Source: UBA1138 sp036338615 (GTDB taxonomy: Bacteria; Gemmatimonadota; Gemmatimonadetes; Longimicrobiales; Gaopeijiaceae). From it: 11,132 bases of DNA. The position numbers were made by a program, and so were the translations under genes. Shown here one piece after another: positions 7,146 through 11,132 of the stretch (the stretch's first letter is position 1; each line of letters begins with the position of its first letter). The stretch spans positions 1 to 11,132 of the forward strand of contig JAYZBT010000369.1 of the NCBI GenBank assembly GCA_036338615.1. Direction: 5' to 3'. Below the pieces are notes generated by a model, which worked only from the letters and a program-made list of their open reading frames with translations, made no database searches and had not been told where the DNA came from.

Positions 7146-8972
7146 GTGCCTGTCGATACTGACACCTTGCGCACACTCTCGACGAAGCCCGGTGTCTACC
7201 TGTTCAAGGACGCCAAGGACGGAGTGCTGTACGTAGGCAAGGCGAAGGCACTGCGCAGCCGCGTGCGCAGCTACTTCCGACGCGAGGCGGACCTGAGCGC
7301 CAAGAACCGCGAGTTGGTCCGGCTCATCGACAGCGTGGACACGCTCGTGGTCGGGACGGAGGCCGAAGCGTTGATCCTGGAGGCCAACCTCATCAAGGAG
7401 CACCGGCCGCGCTTCAACATCCTCATGAGGGACGACAAGAAGTACCCGTACATCAAGGTGACCGTGAAGGAGCCGTTTCCCCGTGTCTATGTGACCCGCA
7501 GGGTGGTCAGCGACGGCTCGCGGTACTTCGGGCCCTACACGTCCGTGGGGCCGATGCGGCAGGCGCTCGAGGTCGTGAAGAAGCTGCACACGGTGCGCTC
7601 GTGCCGTTACAACCTGCCCAAGGATACACCCGACCGACCTTGTCTCGATTACCACATCGGACGGTGCAAAGCCCCTTGCGTCGGGCTTCAGAGCGAGGAC
7701 GACTACCGCTCGATGACCAACGAGATCTTGCGCATTCTCGAGGGCGATACCGAGGAGCTCAGGGGGGACGTCGAAGCGAGCATGAGCGAGGCGTCCGCCG
7801 CGCTCGACTTCGAGCGTGCAGCCCGCATGCGCGACGTGCTCGCCGGTCTGGATACCCTCGCCAAGGAGCAGCGCGTCCATCGCGCCAAGGGGGGGGACCT
7901 CGACATCGTGGGCCTGGCGCGAGACGGGGACCTCGGGGCGGGGGTCGTGCTCAAGGTTCGGTCCGGCATGCTGCTGGGTCGCGACGCGCAGCGCTTTGCC
8001 AAGATTCGGGACGAGTCGGACGAGGACCTGCTGAGTTCGCTCGTTTCCCGGCATTACCTGGGCGCAGGAGACGCGGGGTTGGTTGATCTTCCGAGGATGG
8101 TGCTCCTCCCTGGTGAGCTCGAGGATCATGCGTTGCTCGCGGAGATCCTCACGGACGGTGCGGGCCGTCAGGTCGCCGTCACCGTCCCCCAGCGAGGCGA
8201 GAAAGTGCGTTTGCTCGAGCTGGCCGAGGAGAACGCCCGTCAGGTGCTCGAGGACCGGGTCGCGGCGCTCACGTATGCCGCGGATCGCGCCGAGGATGCG
8301 CTCTTCAGTCTCCAGGACGAGCTCGACCTCAAGGTCGTGCCCCGACTCATGGTGTGCTTCGATATCTCCCACATGCAGGGCACCGACACGGTAGCCAGCG
8401 CCGTCGTCTTCCAGAACGGAGAGCCGCGGCGCGCCGCCTATCGCCACATGCGCATCAAGGGGGAGTGGGGGAACGACGACTTCGCGTCGATGGAAGAGGC
8501 GGTCGAACGGTACTTCCGACGCCGTCGGGACGAAGGCAAGCCGCTTCCGGATTTGGCGGTCATCGATGGCGGCAAGGGACAGCTGAGCGCAGCAGCGGCC
8601 GCCCTGGCCTCGCTCCAAGTACAGGACGTGGGCCTCATCGCGCTCGCCAAGAGGGAAGAGGAAGTCTTCGTTCCCGGCCGATCTCAGCCGATCCTGCTCG
8701 ACCGGAGAAATCGAGCGCTGCACCTGCTTCAGCGGATTCGGGACGAAGCTCACCGATTTGCTGTGCGCTACAACCGCAAGCTTCGCCGCAAGCGTACCAT
8801 CCGTAGCGAGATCGGCGACATTCCGGGCATTGGCCCCGAGCGCCAAAAGGTCCTGCTGCGTCGATTCGGGTCCGTTCGCGGGTTGCGAGAGGCGACCAGG
8901 GAGGAAATCGCACGCATTCCTGGGTTCTCACAAGCGCTCGCCAGCCGAGTATTGACGTATCTCGGGCGCTGA
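7146..8972 (+). CDS. uvrC: UvrC, excinuclease ABC subunit C
   Basis: UvrC makes both incisions in nucleotide excision repair after UvrA and UvrB load on damaged DNA. The 608-residue protein has all the expected parts. The N-terminal GIY-YIG nuclease has PGVYLF (15-20), LYVGKAK (28-34) and Arg39; the family's catalytic Glu falls in the TEAEALILE stretch (71-79). Four cysteines at 153, 166, 174 and 178 match the iron-sulfur cluster ligands of E. coli UvrC. A UVR (UvrB-binding) motif includes ALDFERAARMRD (219-230). The RNase H-like second nuclease has CFDISH (Asp406), VIDGGKGQL (Asp474) and RDEAHRFA (His537), the DDH triad. A C-terminal helix-hairpin-helix pair includes IPGIGPERQ (559-567) and IPGFSQALASR (591-601). 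A good ribosome binding site precedes GTG 7146. It lies 66 bases after murJ; no separate promoter was recognised there, so it may be read through from murJ. Confidence 0.98.
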   Translation: MPVDTDTLRTLSTKPGVYLFKDAKDGVLYVGKAKALRSRVRSYFRREADLSAKNRELVRLIDSVDTLVVGTEAEALILEANLIKEHRPRFNILMRDDKKYPYIKVTVKEPFPRVYVTRRVVSDGSRYFGPYTSVGPMRQALEVVKKLHTVRSCRYNLPKDTPDRPCLDYHIGRCKAPCVGLQSEDDYRSMTNEILRILEGDTEELRGDVEASMSEASAALDFERAARMRDVLAGLDTLAKEQRVHRAKGGDLDIVGLARDGDLGAGVVLKVRSGMLLGRDAQRFAKIRDESDEDLLSSLVSRHYLGAGDAGLVDLPRMVLLPGELEDHALLAEILTDGAGRQVAVTVPQRGEKVRLLELAEENARQVLEDRVAALTYAADRAEDALFSLQDELDLKVVPRLMVCFDISHMQGTDTVASAVVFQNGEPRRAAYRHMRIKGEWGNDDFASMEEAVERYFRRRRDEGKPLPDLAVIDGGKGQLSAAAAALASLQVQDVGLIALAKREEEVFVPGRSQPILLDRRNRALHLLQRIRDEAHRFAVRYNRKLRRKRTIRSEIGDIPGIGPERQKVLLRRFGSVRGLREATREEIARIPGFSQALASRVLTYLGR

Positions 8973-8987
8973 TCCGCCGGATCAGCG
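8967..8987 (+). terminator. Perfect hairpin over the uvrC stop codon (possible terminator without a T-tract)
   Basis: CGCTGATCC and GGATCAGCG form a perfect 9-bp inverted repeat around a GCC loop, with the uvrC TGA (8970-8972) inside the left arm. No run of T follows, so it is not a standard intrinsic terminator. It could protect the 3' end of the mRNA, attenuate read-through or bind a protein. Confidence 0.4.
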
Positions 8988-9171
8988 ATGGGTCGACGGT
9001 GTCGGTCCGCTCAGGCTTCGCGCCGAGTCCCCCCAGCCGCCAGTACCTCTGTCCGGTAAGAGCCTTGCGGCGATTGGAATGAATGAGGCCCTTCGGCGTA
9101 TAGACGACGCGCTGGGGTAGGTGAACCGGTCGGAGCCTGCGTGCGCGCAGAAATTCGGCCTCGCTCAGCCC

Positions 9172-9200
9172 TTGGCGAGCTTTTTGCTGTACTCTAGTTT
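9172..9200 (+). promoter_or_regulatory. Candidate sigma-70-type promoter of the TPR lipoprotein gene
   Basis: TTGGCG (9172-9177) and TAGTTT (9195-9200) are 17 bases apart and would start RNA near 9207, giving a leader of about 40 bases before ATG 9250. The -10 box keeps the key T, A and final T. It lies in the 277-base gap after uvrC, in which I see no other gene. A weak 5-bp stem followed by a T-run (9160-9185) overlaps it and might end uvrC transcription. Confidence 0.45.
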
Positions 9201-9236
9201 ATGCGGTCCATCTAGCGTTACACGTATGACCCCAAT

Positions 9237-9241
9237 GGAGG
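9237..9241 (+). promoter_or_regulatory. Ribosome binding site of the TPR lipoprotein gene
   Basis: GGAGG lies 8 bases before ATG 9250. It decides for that start over in-frame codons further upstream (GTG 9121 and others), and the lipoprotein signal peptide begins exactly there. Confidence 0.85.
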
Positions 9242-9249
9242 ATCCCCGG

Positions 9250-10680
9250 ATGAAGATCCGTCTCGGACTCGTCCTGATGCTGGCCTTTGGTCTCGGCTTA
9301 ACCGGTTGCGCCTCTGGTGGTGGCGGAGGTGGTGGTGGCGGAGGTGGTGCCGCTGGCCCCGCCGGCTCAGCGCTTGGCCAGGGCGAGCGCCCCCGTCGGA
9401 CGGAGAACACCCGTGCAGCACAACGACACCTGGACGCAGCCGACGACGCTGACGATGAGGGCGAGAAGCGCGTGCACCTCGATCAGGCGCTCACGTCCGC
9501 CAGTGCGGCGATCGCCGAGGACGGTCGTAATCCGCTCGGTCACCGTCAGGCGGCCCTGGCCAACCTCGGCCTCGAGGATTATGCGGCTGCGGGCGCTCAC
9601 TTCGATCACGCCGCCGAACTCCGCCCGATCTACGAGTTCGAGGATGCGGGCATACGCGAGCGCGCCTGGATCGACCTCTACCAGGAAGGGATTCCCCTGG
9701 TGAATGGGGGTGAATATGAAGCCGCCGTCGCCGTCTTCGACGACGCCAACGCGATCTATTCGGCTCGTCCGGAGGCGATGTTGACCCTCGCCCAGATCCA
9801 TGCGCAGCTACGGAACCACGACGCGGCTCTCGAGAACATCGATGCTGCCATCGGGATCATCGAATCCGAGCGGATCGCGGAGATGGACTCTACGACCGCA
9901 GCGAGTTGGCTCGAGCAGGTCGAGACCTTGCCGACGCTGCGGGCCCAGATCTTCGTCGACGCGGGCCGTTTCGAAGAGGCAGCCGACGCATACCGAGGGT
10001 TGGTCGCCGCCAACCCCGATGATCTGCTTTCAGCGCGTAACCTGGCCGGCATCCTCATGCAGATGGGGAACGAGGAGGAGGCCTTCGCCGAATACGAGAA
10101 GCTGATGATGCGCTCCGATCTGGGCGCCAGCGACTTCTACACGATCGGAGTCGGATTCTACACCGGCAGTGACTACCCTCGAGCGATTCAAGCTTTCTCC
10201 GGTGCTGTCGGGATCAACGTCAACGACCGTGACGGCATCGAGATGTGGGCGAGATCGCTACAGCTCGCGGAGTCTTATGCGGATCTTCCCCCAGTGGGGG
10301 ACCGGTGGCTCGAGCTCGATCCCTACAGCCAGAGCGCGCTCCTGGTGATGGCTCAGGCCGTGAACCAGAACGGTGACGAGGACCGGGCTCGTGACATGAT
10401 CGCCGCGATCGACGCACTCGAGGTCGAGGTATCCGATCTGCAGATCACGCGCTTCGGCGATGGTGGGGCACGCTTGAGCGGCGCGATCGCCAACAAGAAG
10501 CTCGACCAGGGCGCCCGGGTGACGCTGACCTTCACGTTCTACACCGAGTCGGGTGACGCCATGGGTACGGTCACGCACGACGTCACGGTGGGTGGTGAAG
10601 GCATGAAAGAGGTCTTCCAGGTCGAGTACGCGAGCGCGGAAGCGGTCGGTGGGTACGGCTACACGCTGGCCTTCGACTGA
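9250..10680 (+). CDS. TPR-repeat lipoprotein with a C-terminal beta domain
   Basis: This 476-residue protein begins with a short signal peptide (MKIRLGLVLMLAFGLG) and a lipobox LTGC with lipidated Cys20. The next residues are Ala and Ser, not Asp, so outer-membrane sorting is likely by the E. coli rule. A run of 11 glycines (23-33) and a Gly/Ala/Pro stretch form a flexible linker. Residues about 55-390 are helical tetratricopeptide-like repeats; typical A/G-Y/F-A units are seen near 98-125, 150-170, 176-200, 229-255, 263-285 and 295-320. The last 85 residues (about 391-476) look beta-rich, with ARLSGAIANKK, VTLTFTFYTESGDAMGT and KEVFQVEY, resembling FxLyD-type immunoglobulin-like domains. TPRs point to protein-protein contacts at the periplasmic face. 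No specific pathway can be named. The gene stands alone with its own promoter and terminator. Confidence 0.88.
   Translation: MKIRLGLVLMLAFGLGLTGCASGGGGGGGGGGGAAGPAGSALGQGERPRRTENTRAAQRHLDAADDADDEGEKRVHLDQALTSASAAIAEDGRNPLGHRQAALANLGLEDYAAAGAHFDHAAELRPIYEFEDAGIRERAWIDLYQEGIPLVNGGEYEAAVAVFDDANAIYSARPEAMLTLAQIHAQLRNHDAALENIDAAIGIIESERIAEMDSTTAASWLEQVETLPTLRAQIFVDAGRFEEAADAYRGLVAANPDDLLSARNLAGILMQMGNEEEAFAEYEKLMMRSDLGASDFYTIGVGFYTGSDYPRAIQAFSGAVGINVNDRDGIEMWARSLQLAESYADLPPVGDRWLELDPYSQSALLVMAQAVNQNGDEDRARDMIAAIDALEVEVSDLQITRFGDGGARLSGAIANKKLDQGARVTLTFTFYTESGDAMGTVTHDVTVGGEGMKEVFQVEYASAEAVGGYGYTLAFD
9316..9348 (+). repeat. 15-bp tandem repeat encoding the polyglycine linker
   Basis: The unit GGTGGTGGCGGAGGT occurs twice without mismatch (9316-9330 and 9331-9345), followed by one more GGT. 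Each unit adds five glycines in frame, so copy-number changes would alter the linker length without breaking the protein. Confidence 0.9.
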
Positions 10681-10719
10681 TCGAAGGCTTGAAGGCTGAA
10701 GCCTAGCGGGTGACGCCTG

Positions 10720-10758
10720 GCGGGCGGTCCGGTTGTCCGGGCCGCCCGCTTTCTTTTT
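10720..10758 (+). terminator. Intrinsic terminator of the TPR lipoprotein gene
   Basis: GCGGGCGGTCCGG (10720-10732) pairs with CCGGGCCGCCCGC (10737-10749) around a TTGT loop. This gives a 13-bp stem with one G-U pair, followed by TTTCTTTTT. It is a textbook Rho-independent terminator. A smaller inverted repeat, AGGCTT/AAGCCT (10685-10704), lies just before it. Confidence 0.92.
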
Positions 10759-10808
10759 CGGCGATTCTCTCGGCCTTCTAGGCCGGGGCATCGCATCGAG
10801 GCCGTTTC

Positions 10809-10836
10809 TTGACCGGTTGAAGCGCCCGGCTAGATT
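10809..10836 (+). promoter_or_regulatory. Promoter of the tRNA-Gly gene
   Basis: TTGACC (10809-10814) and TAGATT (10831-10836) are separated by 16 bases. Transcription would start near 10843, about 5 bases before the mature tRNA end. This is a near-consensus sigma-70-type promoter placed exactly where a tRNA promoter is expected. Confidence 0.7.
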
Positions 10837-10847
10837 TCGTGCCCCAA

Positions 10848-10920
10848 GCGGGAGTAGCTCAGTTGGTAGAGCATCAGCTTCCCAAGCTGAGGGTCGCCGG
10901 TTCGAGCCCGGTCTCCCGCT
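10848..10920 (+). tRNA. tRNA-Gly (anticodon CCC)
   Basis: A complete cloverleaf can be drawn. The acceptor stem GCGGGAG/CTCCCGC is perfect, the D stem is GCTC/GAGC with loop AGTTGGTA, and the anticodon stem TCAGC/GCTGA encloses the loop TTCCCAA with anticodon CCC at 10881-10883. The variable loop is GGGTC, and the T stem GCCGG/CCGGT (one G-U pair) carries the loop TTCGAGC. The discriminator base is T, as expected for tRNA-Gly. CCA is not encoded and must be added by nucleotidyltransferase. It reads the GGG glycine codon. It stands alone between its own promoter and terminator. Confidence 0.97.
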
Positions 10921-10933
10921 CTGTGGCAACAGG

Positions 10934-10973
10934 AAGCCCCGGAGGGACTTATGCTCCCTCCGGGGCTTTCTTG
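10934..10973 (+). terminator. Intrinsic terminator of the tRNA-Gly gene
   Basis: AAGCCCCGGAGGGA (10934-10947) and TCCCTCCGGGGCTT (10955-10968) form a perfect 14-bp stem with a 7-base loop, followed by a short T-rich tail (TTCTT). It lies 13 bases after the tRNA. The A-rich start of the left arm and T-rich end of the right arm could let it work in both directions. Confidence 0.9.
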
Positions 10974-11051
10974 TCTGCTCCTGGCTTCATAAGCGGCTTC
11001 AAACGACTGCCGGGGCGCGCTCCTTTTCGTGGCCGGGGCGGTCCGCCCTGA

Positions 11052-11080
11052 TTGCCACTATGCCGGGCCAGGCCTACTAT
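11052..11080 (+). promoter_or_regulatory. Candidate promoter facing out of the right edge
   Basis: TTGCCA (11052-11057) and TACTAT (11075-11080) are 17 bases apart, five and four matches to the consensus -35 and -10 boxes. Transcription would start near 11087 and continue beyond the window. I see no gene in 10974-11132 that it could serve, and the last 45 bases show no convincing start codon with a ribosome binding site. Confidence 0.5.
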
Positions 11081-11132
11081 GGCCCTCGACCGGTACCCGG
11101 CTGCACATCGTGGCGGGATTCGGTCGGACCAG

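Noticed and set aside
7110..8846. Long 578-codon open frame on the - strand opposite uvrC
   Set aside because: uvrC on the + strand has every family motif; the antisense translation has no recognisable domain and is a by-product of high G+C codon use.
9160..9185. Weak stem CTCGC/GCGAG followed by TTTTT after uvrC
   Set aside because: Only five base pairs with a 10-base loop; too weak to call a terminator with confidence.
9121..9249. GTG 9121 as the lipoprotein start
   Set aside because: It would bury the lipobox signal peptide and ignore the GGAGG before ATG 9250.
10771..10785. Short inverted repeat CGGCC/GGCCG between the lipoprotein terminator and the tRNA promoter
   Set aside because: Five base pairs in a G+C-rich background; expected by chance.
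10258..10929. Minus-strand frame across the tRNA containing SNRRPSAWEADALPTELLPL
   Set aside because: That peptide is the antisense reading of a tRNA gene, a well-known false protein; the rest runs antisense to the lipoprotein gene.
10839..11051. Plus-strand 70-codon frame containing AGVAQLVEHQLPKLRVAGSSPV
   Set aside because: It is the forward translation of the tRNA-Gly gene and its terminator, another common false call.
1..11132. Mobile elements, CRISPR arrays, toxin-antitoxin or defence genes
   Set aside because: No transposase, integrase, regularly spaced repeats or defence motifs were seen; the genes are housekeeping and envelope functions.

Overview
This 11.1 kb stretch is compact, G+C-rich bacterial chromosome with every gene on the + strand. 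It looks like a diderm (Gram-negative) bacterium. It carries lipid A genes (lpxA, lpxB, lpxK), a lipoprotein with a lipobox, and bshC, which makes the thiol bacillithiol. Lipid A plus bacillithiol, high G+C and frequent GTG starts would fit a phylum such as Gemmatimonadota, but that assignment is an inference from gene content, not a database match.

Layout. (1) Positions 1-5195 are a tightly packed run: the end of lpxA, a 44-residue membrane protein, lpxB, a DUF374 acyltransferase, lpxK, rlmH and bshC. From the 44-residue gene through rlmH each stop codon overlaps or abuts the next start (TAG/ATT at 311-315, GTGA at 1438, ATGA at 2079, GTGA at 3119). bshC follows rlmH after 4 bases. This strongly suggests one mRNA with translational coupling. 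(2) Positions 5234-7079 hold a 94-residue membrane-anchored coiled-coil protein whose end overlaps murJ, the lipid II flippase. (3) uvrC (7146-8972) follows after 66 bases, with a perfect hairpin over its stop codon. (4) After an intergenic gap with a plausible sigma-70-type promoter comes a TPR lipoprotein (9250-10680), closed by a clear intrinsic terminator. (5) A solitary tRNA-Gly(CCC) has its own promoter and a 14-bp-stem terminator. (6) The last 150 bases hold no recognisable gene but do contain a good promoter facing out of the right edge.

Functionally, most of the window builds the envelope. LpxA, LpxB and LpxK are lipid A pathway steps, the DUF374 protein is a candidate acyl-chain-adding enzyme, and MurJ moves the peptidoglycan precursor. 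RlmH (ribosome modification), BshC (redox thiol) and UvrC (nucleotide excision repair) are housekeeping. No mobile element, CRISPR array, toxin-antitoxin pair or defence system was seen.

The points most worth a second look are the absence of any standard start codon for lpxB, the unrecognised 44-residue membrane protein between lpxA and lpxB, the 94-residue protein coupled to murJ, a shortened loop in LpxK, and the repeat-built glycine linker plus C-terminal beta domain of the lipoprotein.
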